DNA of 64,000 bases from Aselliscus stoliczkanus (lineage: Eukaryota; Chordata; Mammalia; Chiroptera; Hipposideridae). The stretch spans positions 33,638,501-33,702,500 of the forward strand of contig CM066729.1 in NCBI GenBank assembly GCA_033961575.1, read 5' to 3'. The notes under the pieces were generated by a model that did not search any database, was not told where the DNA came from, and worked only from the letters and a program-made list of their open reading frames with translations. Of this stretch, positions 34,718-46,347 are shown piece after piece. How positions within the stretch are numbered: the stretch's first letter is position 1; each line of letters begins with the position of its first letter. Made by a program: the position numbers and the translations under genes.

Positions 34718-35727
34718 ATGAGGAAAGAAAGAAATGTGTCTCAAATGAGAGAAAAGAAGTAAACTCCAGTAAAAGACCAAATGAAAGGAAGCAAGCAATT
34801 TACCAGATATAGAGTTTAAAACAATGGTTATAAGGATGCTCAAGGAACTTAGTAAGAACTTCAACAAAGAGATAGCAAACATAGAAAAGGACACAGCATG
34901 GGCCGGCCAAGTGGCGCGGTGGTTAAGCGCTGGCTTGGGATGCCAGAGGCCCCAGTTCGGGTCCCACATATGACAGCCAGTGACACTGCCCTCAAAAAAC
35001 ACACACACACACACACACAAAAAAAGAAAAGGACACAGCAACCATAAAAAAAGTCAGAAGAATAAAATAACTGAAATGAAGAATACACTGGAAGGAATCA
35101 ACAGAAGACTAGATAAAGCAGAGGATGGAATCAGCAATGTGGAAGACAAGGTAATAGAAAACACCCAATCATAACAGCAAAAAATAAATAAAATTAGGAT
35201 AGTTTAAGAGACCCCTAGGACAACATCAAACATAACAATATTCACATCATAGGGATACCAGAAGGAGAAGAGAGAAAGCAAGGGATTGAGAACCAATTTG
35301 AATTTTTATGACTGAAAACTTTCCTAACCTGGTGAAAGAAATAGACATGCAAGTTCAGGAAGTGCAGAGAGTCCCAAACAACATAAACCTAAACAGGCCC
35401 ACACCAAGATACATTATAATTAAAATGGAAAAGGTTAAAGACAAAGACAGTATCCAAAAAGAAGCAAGAGAAAGACAACTAGTAACTTTTAAGGGAACCA
35501 CCATAAGATTGTCAGCTGATTTCTCAACAGAATCTTTGCAGGCCAGAGGAAATGGTGCAAAATATTCAATGTGATGAAAAGCAAGGAGATACAACTGAGG
35601 CTTCTCTACCCAGCAAGGTATCATTTAAAATTGAAGGACAGATAAAGAACTTTCCAGACAAGAAAAAGCTAAAGGAGTTCATCACCACCAAACCAGTATT
35701 ACCAGAATGTTAAAGGGATTTCTTTAA
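34718..35727 (+). pseudogene. L1 ORF1 pseudogene (copy B), SINE-interrupted
   Basis: It starts atgaggaaagaaagaaatgt and ends gatttctttaa. Readable pieces include MKNTLEGINRRLDKAEDGI in the coiled-coil part and MTENFPNLVKEIDMQVQEV plus TIRLSADFSTESLQA in the C-terminal part (35308-35574). A SINE of 127 bp lies at 34899-35025. The 88-codon plus-strand piece at 35308-35574 is the longest intact stretch of L1 protein in the window. Confidence 0.9.
34899..35025 (+). mobile_element. tRNA-derived SINE, short A-type
   Basis: It starts gggccggccaagtggcgcgg and ends gacactgccctc plus an A-tail that contains (AC)n at 34999-35018. A perfect 15-bp duplication, gaaaaggacacagca, lies at 34884-34898 and 35026-35040. 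It is inserted in the ORF1 pseudogene. The minus-strand frames at 34682-35088 run through it. Confidence 0.96.
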
Positions 35728-35762
35728 GATGGGAAAAAGAAGATCAAACTTATGAATATATA

Positions 35763-36379
35763 ATGGTTATAGCTACATATCTAGCAACAATTACTTTATG
35801 AGACTGAGGCAACAATTACTTTAAGTGTAAATGGATTAAATGCTCCAATGAAAAGGCATAGGAGGAATGAATGGATAAGCAAACAAAACCCTTACATAGC
35901 TGCCTAAAAGAGAATCACTTCACATTGAAAGACATACACAGGTGCAAAGTAAAATGATGGAAAAAGTTATTTCATGAAAAAAGAAACAAAGAACAAAAAA
36001 ACTCTGAGGTAGCAATACTTCTGCCAGACAAAACTGACATCAAAACAAATGTTATAATGCGAGACAAACAAGGACCCAGTAATCCCACTTCTGGGTGTTT
36101 ATCCAAAGACACCCAAAATACTACCTCAAGATGACGTGTGCATCCTTATGTTCACTGCAACATTGCTTACAATGGGCAAGATGCAGAGGCAGCCTGGGTG
36201 TAGGTTGATGAATGAATGGATAAAAAGTAGGTAGTACATATATACAATGGAATATTGCTCGACTATGGACGGGAATAGGTTCTTGCCATTTGTGGCAGCA
36301 TAGATAGACCTGGAGGGTGTTGTGCTGAGTGGAGTATCAGATAGAGACAGATGCAATGTGATTTCACTTATATGTAGAT
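35763..36379 (+). pseudogene. L1 ORF2 remnant with large internal deletion (copy B)
   Basis: The start of the endonuclease domain is recognisable (atggattaaatgctccaatg, then gtagcaatacttctgccaga). At 36073/36074 it joins directly to cccagtaatcccacttctgg and onward to tttcacttatatgtag, the very end of ORF2. All reverse transcriptase coding is lost. ORF2p normally supplies the endonuclease and reverse transcriptase. Confidence 0.85.
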
Positions 36380-36452
36380 CTAAAGAACAAAATAAACAAA
36401 CAAAACAGAAAGAAAGTCATAGATACAGAGAACATTTTGATGGTTGCCAGAT

Positions 36453-37100
36453 TGGAGGTGTGTTGTGGGTGTAGTTGAAAAAGTGGAAGATATTATAAGT
36501 ATAAATTGGTTGTCACAAAGTGGAGATGTGGATGTAGGGTACAGCATAAGGAATATAGTTAATATTGCAATAACTATGCATAGTGTCAGATGGGTACTAG
36601 ATTTGTTGGGGTGATAAATGGGAGGGGGTTGGAGGACAGGGTATTAAGAAGTACAAATTGGTAGTTACAAAACAGTCATGGGGATGTAAAGTACAGCATA
36701 GGGAATATAGTCAATGATATGGTAATAACTATGTATAATGCTAGGTGGGTACTAGACCAGTCAGAGGGATCACTACTTAAATTATATAAATGTCTCACCA
36801 CTATGCTCTATGCCTGAAATTAATATAAAATGACACTGAATGTCAAATGTCATTGAAAAATTTTAAAAGAGGGGAAAAGGTGAAGGGGAATAAGGAGTCC
36901 AAAGTTCCAGGTATAAAACAAATAAGTCACGGGATGTAATGTACCATACGGGAATATAGTCAATAATATTGTGGTAGCATAATACTGTGTCAGATGGTTG
37001 CTGGACTTATGGTGATCACTTATTTCGGTATATAAATGTTGGATAACTATGGTGTACTGCTGTAACTAATATAATATTGTATGTTAGCTATATTTTTAAA
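36453..37100 (+). repeat. Tandem L1 3'UTR units (copy B, three units)
   Basis: The block gtagggtacagcataaggaa (unit 1, near 36535), gtaaagtacagcatagggaa (unit 2, near 36687) and gtaatgtaccatacgggaat (unit 3, near 36937) recurs with the same downstream order: atagt(c/t)aat, cagatggtt/gggtactaga, and tatataaatgt in units 2 and 3. Units 2 and 3 each end with taatataa-type A-rich sequence. Confidence 0.78.
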
Positions 37101-37222
37101 ATAAAAATCTTAAAAATAGTAGGCTTGGAAGTAGGAACTAAATTTCTCAATTTGGGGGTTCAGTGCTAACCACAATAGGTCTGAATGAAAATATGCACAA
37201 TTACCAGACATTCAAAAAAAAA

Positions 37223-37284
37223 ACTATATATATTATATATATATATTATATATATAATATATATATAATATATATATAGTTTTT

Positions 37285-37325
<41 letters not shown>

Positions 37326-37341
37326 CGAGAGAAAGAGAGAG
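37223..37341. repeat. AT-rich palindromic array plus (GA)n
   Basis: TATATA blocks arranged palindromically at 37223-37306 lead into a (GA)n run to about 37341. It lies about 110 bp beyond the 3' end of L1 copy B. Confidence 0.93.
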
Positions 37342-40054
37342 AGCCTAATTGTTAACTCAGTTTAGCTGAGTTAATCACAAAGTTTGAGTAAGCTAAGCAT
37401 TTTTTGCAATCAGTGCCAAAAAAATAGAACAGCACTTGATTTTGACAAAATCTCAGGACTAAATAATGTTTTATTTCCTAATAGGAAAACACAACAATGT
37501 GTTGCTCTTTAAACAAACAAACAAAAAATGAGATACAATGAACACATACCATTATAATACTTGCAGGTATGCAAAATAATGTTTCAATAGTTGTATATAC
37601 AAGTATTGTGATGTGTTGCTTTATAAAGTTAACTTTCTAACCATGGTCTCTGTGCTAAAATGTTACGTTATCTTATCTGGATTTAAATTCACAAATTTTC
37701 AGCCTGAACATTATTCAAATGAATCAATATGCAGATAACATCAACAAAAAAAAGCTGCCTATCTTAAGTCATGCCAAGCCTTCTTACCAATTGTCTTTTT
37801 AAAATATCAAGATTTTTTTCCTTTAGAATTTTTTTTTCTTTAAATTCTTACTAATGAACATATTTGCTTTTATCAGCTCATCTCCATCTTGTTTGTCTTA
37901 ACTGTACATTTCTTCTAAGATATCGATATATTCCACTTCACCAAGTCTTTCCTTATAAAGAAAGAAATAGCCCTTCCTCTTATTATTCCCTCTCTTCTAA
38001 CAGGGCAGTAAATCCTTCTTTTATGTGCAGAATGAAGGTTTTAACTATGTTGAAAGATACTTGATAGAGTTAGGGATGAAACTGAGTGCCTCTAACTGTA
38101 CAGATAAAATAAGTAGTACAGCAGCTATAAATTTATTTTAATAAACCATTTCAATAAACCATAATTAAGTTAACAACACATTAACATAATATATCAATAC
38201 AGTAATGAAATAGTAATATAATTGAATTGATAGAAAAAATTAATTTTTATTATATTCTAGGGTCAGGACTATTTCTATTTGTTTTCATTTTTATTTATTT
38301 TATTTAAAATATCTTGATGTCAATTTTTCTATACTTATGAAATTTTATTCTAATTGTATAATACCTTAATTGCATACTACCTTTTTAATAAACTTTTAGT
38401 GGTAGGTATTTTGGAAGAAAGGATTTTTTATGGTTTCAAAGTAAATATATGTTTAGAGAAATATTATACGAAATAGAAAAATGTCTAACTTAGCTTACAT
38501 GGCTTGTATGTTCAAATTTCAAAATACTGATTTGTAAAGTTATAATAAGCAGAGACATCATACCCTTAATGAAAGTGATAACAACTAAACTTAACCTATG
38601 TTTAACTTAGTTAACTTAAGTATGTGTTGCAATTATAAGGCATATATTTGACGGTAGCACATTATTTTAGTATCATGAGAAACTGGAAAAATAACATGAT
38701 AGTCTTTCATTTTAGTATATGTTGAGCATGGTTAAGCGTGGCATATTAAAATTACAACTATATTTTTAAACTCCATTTTCATGCATTACTAGGCAACATA
38801 TGAAATGTTAACTAGCTAAATGTTTCATCTTTCTATTTTTCCAATTATACACTGTAATATTATCTACTACACACAACTAAATGTTTCTCTTAAATATCAA
38901 TGATGCATTCCTATTAATACATAAGTGCTAATCAACAAATGAATAAAAATATCGTGATGTGTTGAAGATTATAGTGTGGCGAAATGAGATAGAACTGAAT
39001 GAATGAATGAATGAATGAGAATATGCATTTGCATATTAATGTGTGAAAATAAAAAATTGAGGGTTAAGCCAACTTAGATTATGTTTTATAAAAACACCTT
39101 TCTAACTTGCTAATATTTCATATTACTTCTTTTTCTTTTTCTCTAACTTGCTAATATTTAAACTGAGAATTGAATGATGGAAAAGGCACAGAGAATTGGA
39201 GGAAATTATAGTAGGCAGAAGGAATCACAACTCTGGGCTGATGTAGAGTGGAAACAAGCATTGTGTGTCCATGCCCCACAAGCATGTGAGCAAAGGGTTG
39301 GCCCTTCTAACTAGAGGATGCTCTGGGAAGATGACAGTGTCATTAGACGCTGTGGTGAATTTTTTTTTTTTTTTAATTCTAAGAGTCATGGGAAGCCATT
39401 GAAGTATGAGAAGCAGAAACATGAAAATGTCCAATTCATGTTTTATTGGTTACAGAAGAAGAGATCACTCACTTCAAGGAAACTATAGTTGAAAGATTCC
39501 TAGACAAGAGACAGTATAAAATAAAACTTTCAAAAGTACCTCAGGAAATAAAGGACAAGCATTCAGAATTTTAGAATATACTTTATCCACAGAGTACCAA
39601 AAGCAGATGACAGCTGTTTTAGTTAAAGAGGAATTTTTACTTGCCCGTCTCCTCCCTACCACCTGTTCGAACTCTAGAGCCAGCATGTACAATATGTGAA
39701 TGAAGGGAAAGAAGTAAAAGAAGATAGAGAAATAAAGCGCAACTATAGGAGAAAAGCTGTGAATTAGAACATTAAAAAAAAACTATTCCAGTGGACACAA
39801 TTGAATGACAATAAAGCTATGTGACCTACAATGGCATTTGTCTTGGGAGGTACATAACTAGATACCAGAGATACAAGTAAAGTCATTCTGACATACACCT
39901 TATTGAGCATATCTTTTTAAATACAGCATTTGCATGCTGAAAGTGCAGGAGTTGGTCATTTCACAAACTGGAATTTAAATTGTGTTTTATATCATTTAAG
40001 CAGAAGCTAATTTGCTTTGAATCCTAGGCTTGACATGTTTGTAGAAGGAGTTCC
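37342..40054. other. Unassigned AT-rich sequence
   Basis: No gene is supported. A (GAAT)n tract lies at 38995-39018. Around 39370-39450 (gggaagccattgaagtatga) there may be a very old L2 piece on the minus strand. The 66- to 69-codon frames here show no domain. Confidence 0.45.
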
Positions 40055-40170
40055 ACATGAACACTAGGACATAAGCTTCCTGAAGACAACAGGCTTTGCT
40101 ATTCTTGCCATCTTGCTGCACCCCAGTGTTTTGAAGAGAACCATAGTATGTTACTTAATACCAAATCACC
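40055..40170 (+). mobile_element. L2 LINE 3' remnant
   Basis: The order acactaggacataagcttcc, tgaagacaacaggctttgct and tgcaccccagtgttttgaag matches the L2 3' end. Confidence 0.55.
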
Positions 40171-41429
40171 TTGAAGGGACTATGTATGACTGGCTGACTC
40201 CAATCATCCTCAGAAATTTTCAAATTGTGTACTTGATTTTGATGACTAAAAATATAGTCAAAATCCTTTAAAGAAGAAATCTATACAAACTCCCTTCTAA
40301 ATATTTTAGAACAACACAATTGTTATAGAAAAACAGAGCAAAACTCTTTCATCAGGAATTTACTCAGAACTCCTCTGGGAAAAGTCTATTTATGATTCTA
40401 TAGAACATATAAACCTACAAAAACCACAGTCCTAGCTTTAATGTTCTAAGAATTTAATTGTTTAATGGGGGTGTTAAAACTGTCTTTAACTCATTTCTTA
40501 GGAATTCATTCCGTCCCAGTTGGGAAAAGCACTTTGCATGATACCATGAAATATGTAAACATGTACAAGTAAGTCATGCATACCCTCAGAAGTCTAAGGT
40601 TTTAACAGTAAAACTGGAGAATTTTGAGCATCTCTGGCAAATTGACAAGGCAAGTCTACTTGATTGAGGGTCCTAGGTGAGAATTAGTCTTTCAGGCAGA
40701 GACATCCAAGCAGATAAGCGATTAATTAACTTTGCCTAAATTAAAGGGTGTGACTCGGTGACTGTCATTCAAAATTGTGTCACAGTTTAGGCCAAGATTT
40801 GGGGAGAGTGGAGTTAGACAACTAAAACAGAAAAAGGCTTTTCATTAAACCTGTAAGTCATTGGTGCTTAGGCAATACAGCTCAAGTAGAAGAATCAAGT
40901 TCTCATGGAAGAAAACATTGTCTTTCAACTTCTGCACCAAATAGAACACAACTTTTGTTCAAAAATACTGCTTCCATCAATACCCAAGAAGTCCAGAATG
41001 TTGGCAGTAACCGCAGTGTGCAGTGCAATTTGTCAATAGCTGAAAGATTCAGTATCGTCCAGAGGAAATGAAAGGGATAATTGTAGAAAAAGTTACATAT
41101 GCAAAGAAATGATAGTATCTGCATCTGGTGGGATATTGTTGTATCCCAAAATGAAAACCAAATTTGACATTTATGGAATATTCAATGGAAAAGGCCAAAG
41201 GGGAAGATTTGAGGAGGGAGGTGGCTGAAAACATGTGATAGCTGATGGAAAAATGTTTGAGAAATGACAAATACATTTAGATGGGGACTTCACAGGGATT
41301 GCTATGGCAGGTAACTAAAAGAATCATTGAAACACAAGTTTCAGTTAAGCTGATAGATTTATCACTGGGAATATACAATTTATTCATTCTTCATGTTTTC
41401 TTTCTTTCTAGTACTCCTATCTCAACAAA
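40171..41429. other. Unassigned sequence
   Basis: No gene or repeat family is recognised. The overlapping minus-strand frames at 40903-41276 are not supported by any motif. Confidence 0.45.
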
Positions 41430-42590
41430 TGACACCATCAGCAACTGAATTATCCAAGTCAAAAAACTGGTAGCTGTGTTAAAATAATCTCTTCTTACTC
41501 CATAGATGGTATGGCACCAACTACTGTACATTTCTACCTACTACTAACATGTATTGGCAAACACTCTAATTTAAACATTTGTTATCCCTCATACTAATTG
41601 CAACAAAATCTTGAGTCACTCCTCTGCCTCCAATATTTTTTCCTATTATGCTCTCGTGAAATCCTTGTAAAAATCCAATTTTTATCATTTCAGTCCCCTC
41701 CTTAAATCCTTTAAAATCTTTCCAATAATTTCAATATAAATTCTAAACCCTCAACATATTATCAAAGGTGACTACCACACCTTTCTGGAATGCCTCAGCA
41801 CTCATAATTTCCTGAATATAGTTTATGCTTTCTTATTTAATAATTTGTACATTTGTGTTCAGGTGTATAGTATATTCATGCTCAGTGAACCACCAAATAG
41901 TTCATTCTTCAATTTTTAGCTTAAATATTTTCACCTCTAGGAAGGTTCCAGCTTTTTATCCCCATTCATAATAGTAACAAGGTAATTTCAATTACAAGTA
42001 GAAATATAGACCAGCTTTAAAAAAACAGATTGGGGTGAAATCAGAGGCTTAAATTTTAAGAAATGTGTCTCTCTAGCTTTTGGGTACAGTTTGCTTCTGC
42101 TTGGTTTCATTCATGAATTAATACAAGGGCTTAAAAATGTCATCAGAAGGCTGTTCACCTGGACCTTTTACCTTTGCTAATCTCTACTTGGTTTCTTTCT
42201 ACAACTGTGGGCAATATGACTGAGGGCAAACACACCTTCATATGATCTCAGCTTTCCCAATGTCTGGGTTTCAATACAATACCAGAGAAGACTTGGAGAG
42301 GCCTGACAAGCCCAGTTCCAAACACAATGTCTTTGAATTTGAAGAATATTAACCCCTTTTTCCCCCCAAACCTAGGCTAGTCATATCCCCTCCATTCTCT
42401 GTGGTAACTTTCATACATCTTTATCATGGGGCATATCTCACTGTAACATGTTTTTAAATTTCTCAGAGTCTCTGATAGTAAATTCCCCAATGATAGAACA
42501 TTTGTCTTTTATTTATGTATCATCAATACTTTGTATGGCCTGGCAAAAAAGAAAATGGTATTGCCCCAATGTTTGATAAATAAATATGTG
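41430..42590 (+). mobile_element. L2 LINE, interrupted
   Basis: L2-like sequence runs from about tttcagtcccctccttaaat through cttaaatattttcacctcta to about 42000. It seems to resume at about 42350 (ctctgatagtaaattcccca, tgtatcatcaatactttgta). The middle (42020-42350) does not fit L2 and may be another old element, possibly hAT-like. Divergence is high and borders are approximate. Confidence 0.5.
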
Positions 42591-43411
42591 CCCAAATCAT
42601 CTGCACTATTTTGTTTTCTTCAATTGCACTTAAGGTCTGTCCATTCTCCTTTTTGTCTTTATTTAACAATGAAAAAGACTAATTTTGTACTTGCAAAGTC
42701 CTAATGTTGTAAATACATATTACATTAAATATAATCAATTTCATCACATTTAACAGTGGCTTTCCTCAGAGACAAACATCCTTACAGACCCTAATATTAA
42801 AAATATTCTTTTTATCAATCTCAGTATATCAGGTTTGGAAAATTTGAGTATTGCCTATTAACTTACACAATGCATTATATATTAGAAATAGGTTTTTTTT
42901 CTGTTTTTTTCTTTGTCAGTATTTATGTTGAGTCACTTTTAAAAAGAATGTGAGTCTAGCCAAAACCACATCATTTTTTTCTGATTATATGACAGAGGAA
43001 AATGCTTGCATATTAACAATTATTACAAGTACATTTAAATCATTATTCATTTATGGAACTGCATTAATTTCTGAATAATATGGAATCACAGTTGAATGAT
43101 TCAAGGCAAACCAGCATCTCTTTTAGTTCTTCATATCATTTAGTTCTTCATATCAATCTATCATTTAGTTCTTCAGATCAATCTATCATTCACTGTTGCC
43201 ATGCAAAGACATTTCTTAATCTGAAGAAAAGTCATTATAAATTAGACAAAACAATACTATTAGTTTAAATGATTCAATTATCAGAAAACCAAAAAAACTG
43301 ATTTATAACTATTTTGAGTCTATTCACTATGGAAATTCCAAAACACCTTTAAATTAAGTTTATTTAAGCAATAGATAATTGTCAGTTATTTGTCTCATTC
43401 AGAACAAATTT
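42591..43411. other. Unassigned sequence
   Basis: No gene is supported. The frame at 43080-43268 is explained in part by the short tandem repeat at 43121-43190. Confidence 0.5.
43121..43190. repeat. Short tandem repeat, about 25-bp unit
   Basis: The unit tttagttcttcatatcaatc plus tatca occurs about 2.6 times with one base change (cagatc for catatc). Confidence 0.88.
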
Positions 43412-43420
43412 TGTTTTTCC

Positions 43421-43592
43421 CTTTTTTTTTAATTTAAATTTAATTTTTTATTTTTTTTAGCTGAGCCATCCTGCCACCTGTTGGCAGCTCAGCGGCAGCT
43501 CAGCTTGGGCTGGGGGTCGAACTGCTGTTGCTCAGAGCTCATCTTGCACTCTTGGGTGAGCTCTTAACCATCTGAGCCACTGGGCCCAGCCC
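43421..43592 (-). mobile_element. tRNA SINE, B-type, truncated
   Basis: The minus strand begins near gggctgggcccagtggctca, with the gagctctgagcaacag block and the ggcaggatggctcagct end of the copy at 25358. Its head differs (gggccca in place of ggccgg), so it is an older or diverged copy. A short duplication, tgtttttc, lies at 43412-43419 and 43593-43600. Confidence 0.87.
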
Positions 43593-43600
43593 TGTTTTTC

Positions 43601-43991
43601 ACTTTTTAATGTCTCATTGACTTTAATGCAGACAAGCTTAATGCCCCCAAAATTTTTTTCTCAAAATATCAGGTTTATTATCTAGTAAATGAAAAATCTA
43701 AAAATGTTTAATGTTTTGCTACCTTATATTATAATTACCGATTCATCCATTCATGTAATATACATTTATTGGAGACAAACGAAAACTAAACTGTACTGTT
43801 ACATGTAGGGCTATTTAGTTGATAAGAAATATAATATCTATGGAGTATATGTAATAGTCACTTGCACATTGTTCATCTAATTTCTTCATGATTATAATAA
43901 AATAATATGTATTCATTAATACATATTATATTAATACATTTTATATTAATACATATAATTATAATAAAATATATAATACATGTTATATATA
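43601..43991. other. Unassigned AT-rich sequence
   Basis: Several short aatacatatta-like repeats at 43906-43985 are the only structure. Confidence 0.5.
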
Positions 43992-44180
43992 AGAGGCAGT
44001 ACAATAGAATAGATTGCTTAACAACACAAAGACCCTGAAGACAAAATCTAAAGTTCTTTTACTATTATCTATGTGCAAGGCATTGAAACATTCTGAACTT
44101 CAGTTTATTCATCTGCCAAAATGAAATGGTAATAATGATACCTAGCTCTAGGATTATTGTGAAAGTTAAGTCTTAATTTA
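43992..44180 (+). mobile_element. MIR SINE
   Basis: The run gaggcagtacaatagaatag, then gaacttcagtttattcatct, ccaaaatgaaatggtaataa and gattattgtgaaagtta follows MIR from its tRNA-like head to its 3' region. Confidence 0.75.
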
Positions 44181-45384
44181 TATTGGTATTTTTTTCTGTC
44201 AGTGGACATGATCAAAACAGATGAAGTATACATTCAGGACTAGTGTCAAAAGAGAAAAATGTGGGACATTCTGTTCTTCTAAATACCTATACATTTACAA
44301 TCTAATACAAGAAGCAATGAACTTAATCAATATGAATTATTTTGCAAAGTATATAGTTGCCATGCTCTCATTTTAATAAGTAGTTAGGATACAGATTAAA
44401 AGAATTTGAAACTTAAAAATCTGTCACATTTGGTTTTAAAATCACCCAGTCAAAATAAAAAAATCTAATTTGAAAACGAAATTAAAATATTTGCAGCATT
44501 AATTTGAAGTGCTCAGGATCAAAGTGCATACTATTTATTTAAACTGAATTGTTTTCTCTTTTTGTATTTACAGACTTACATATTCCCTCAAGAGTCACTG
44601 ACATAATAGAACCCACTGGTATGTGAAGCTCCTTTAGACTGCCTCTTTGGGATAAAGATGATACTAAGCCATGTCACTGACTACCCAGTGTTCATGTACT
44701 CTGAGAAAAAAAATATGACTGAGAAAAAAACAAGGCAAGCCATCCATATAATTATAGATTTAGGAAGGAGTATATAGAAAACTGCTTTTACCTAATCTGG
44801 GGAAACCAAGCTATTATAAAAGCTATGAGTTGATTGTGTATGTGAGCTAATTAGGTGAGAAAGTGGCTAAAAATAAACATACATGGCATTGGTTCCAGGG
44901 CTTTATATTGGATGGTGAAGAAACTATTACTGGAGAGTGGAAGGACAGTGAATTATTTTATTTGGTTGTAAAACATTCTGTAAAAAAAAAAAATCACTTG
45001 TGATAACTTGGAAGACAGGCTACATTCCTTAAATAAGTATTTAACTTTATTCAAAAAGATTGGAAAACAAGTTGTAAGGAGTGTTTCTGAATTGCTATGA
45101 ACAGCTTTTAACAAGATAATACAATAAAAAAAATTATCTCAGAAAATAATGCAAGAAAGAATACAAGGAAATCAGGGTAAAAAGAAATTAGAAGGATTCT
45201 AGAAATTAGAGAATTGTGGAAAGTTGGAATACAGATTTTTTTTTCCATCCATTGATAGATAAATCCTAGATCTTTGAGCAAAAAAGCCCAGTTTCGTTCA
45301 CTCATGTTTGAATCAATTAAGATTGTGCCCACGAAATCTTTTGAATTGTACAAAATGGTTCAAAGAAAAAAAAGACTAAAGACA
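44181..45384. other. Unassigned sequence
   Basis: No gene is supported. The minus-strand 81-codon frame at 45108-45353 has no recognisable motif. Confidence 0.45.
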
Positions 45385-45800
45385 TGGCTCTTCCATGCAC
45401 GGTCACAGGTAGTTTCACTATCCGCAGCTGAGACCTACGTCAGCAGGCATGTTATTCAAGACGTAAACGTGAATAATGATTCTTCCTGGGTTCTTTGGTG
45501 GATCGTGCTGATAGCAGGACCAAAATCAAATGGGACTATAGCCAAGTTTATAGGGGTACAGGGTTGTTTCCAGGTCCATAGCTGCAACGATTAGTGAGCT
45601 TGCCACCTGAGCATGGACCTGCCTTCTCAAAGCAACCCTCCTCCGTGATAGGCTCCATCAGGTTTTCATAACTTTCTACCTGAATCCCGATGTTCCCACA
45701 GGGTATTTTTCTCTGTGTACAGCTGCCGAATTATTGTTGCTGTGGGGACATAAGAGCATCAGACCTCCCATTTTAGCATCTTGCTGCTGTCCTGACTATA
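45385..45800. other. CpG-richer block of unknown identity
   Basis: At least ten CpG dinucleotides occur here while the flanks have almost none. This suggests a more recent arrival, or sequence that was not methylated. A plus-strand frame of 106 codons (45274-45594) overlaps it but shows no family motif. The compact block ending caucuses of tagcatcttgctgctgtcct could be an LTR or an unrecognised retroelement. I could not find flanking duplications. Confidence 0.45.
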
Positions 45801-45826
45801 TTAATGTTTAAAATTATTTTTTACTG

Positions 45827-45887
45827 TAGATATAGATATAGATATAGATATAGATATAGATATAGATATAGATATAGATATAGATAT
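45827..45887. repeat. (TAGATA)n hexanucleotide array
   Basis: About ten near-perfect TAGATA units, just downstream of the CpG-richer block. Confidence 0.97.
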
Positions 45888-46233
45888 ATCTCTGCCCATT
45901 AATATTAGGCTATGGAATGTCATTTGCTTTGGTTAAGAAAGGTAAGCCATAATGACCTATATTACTTCAATGCAGAAATGTTAAAGGCCAACACATAGCT
46001 TTCCATACTTTCCTTACTTTTTCCAAGGTTGGCAGTGTTTAAGAGGCAGTTCCTATTTTAGCCTGGGTCCTGGAGTACACATAAATGACAAAAGCCAGGG
46101 CAGATATTTTATTTTTTTTAAGGCAGCATAACTTAACTTTAGTTAACAGATACTCAGGGCAAAGAGCCCACATTGCCCACCTCTACTTCAAGCCTGAATC
46201 TTACAGTTTCAGTCTCATATAAAGAGACAAATC
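45888..46233. other. Unassigned sequence
   Basis: No gene or clear repeat is visible. Confidence 0.5.
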
Positions 46234-46347
46234 TAGGGCCGGCCGAATGGTGCAGTGGTTAAGTGCTGGCTTGGGATGCCAGCGGCCCTGGTTGGGATCC
46301 CATATATGAGGGCCAGTGACACTGCCCTAAAAAAAAAAAAAAAAAAA
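46234..46347 (+). mobile_element. tRNA-derived SINE, short A-type
   Basis: It begins agggccggccgaatggtgca, has the B-box-like ggttgggatccc, and ends gacactgccct with a pure poly-A tail. A perfect 13-bp duplication, aaagagacaaatc, lies at 46221-46233 and 46348-46360. The uninterrupted tail suggests a rather young copy. Confidence 0.95.

Larger units (their letters stand above)
33110..37112 (+). mobile_element. L1 LINE copy B with most of ORF2 deleted
   Basis: Its 5'UTR resembles that of copy A: aaattacagaacaatcaacc, tctgaagtctagttcaacag and gagactggtaggaggggaag recur in order. ORF1 follows at 34718-35727 with a SINE inserted. The first 310 bp or so of ORF2 remain, and after 36073 the sequence jumps to the ORF2 C-terminus. 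The 3'UTR contains three tandem units. The copy is inactive, since ORF1 is frameshifted and ORF2 lacks its catalytic regions. The many frames at 33221-34643 are readings of the GC-rich 5'UTR. Confidence 0.88.

Noticed and set aside
36453..37100. CRISPR-like or satellite array
   Set aside because: Units are long, diverged and few, and they correspond to the L1 3'UTR; this is a eukaryotic genome.
37352..37374. Perfect 9-bp inverted repeat ttaactcag/ctgagttaa with a 5-base loop
   Set aside because: A hairpin of this size is expected by chance a few times in 64 kb and nothing nearby gives it context.
45274..45594. 106-codon plus-strand frame over the CpG-richer block
   Set aside because: The first third lies in ordinary AT-rich DNA and the protein has no recognisable domain, so I report the block but not a gene.
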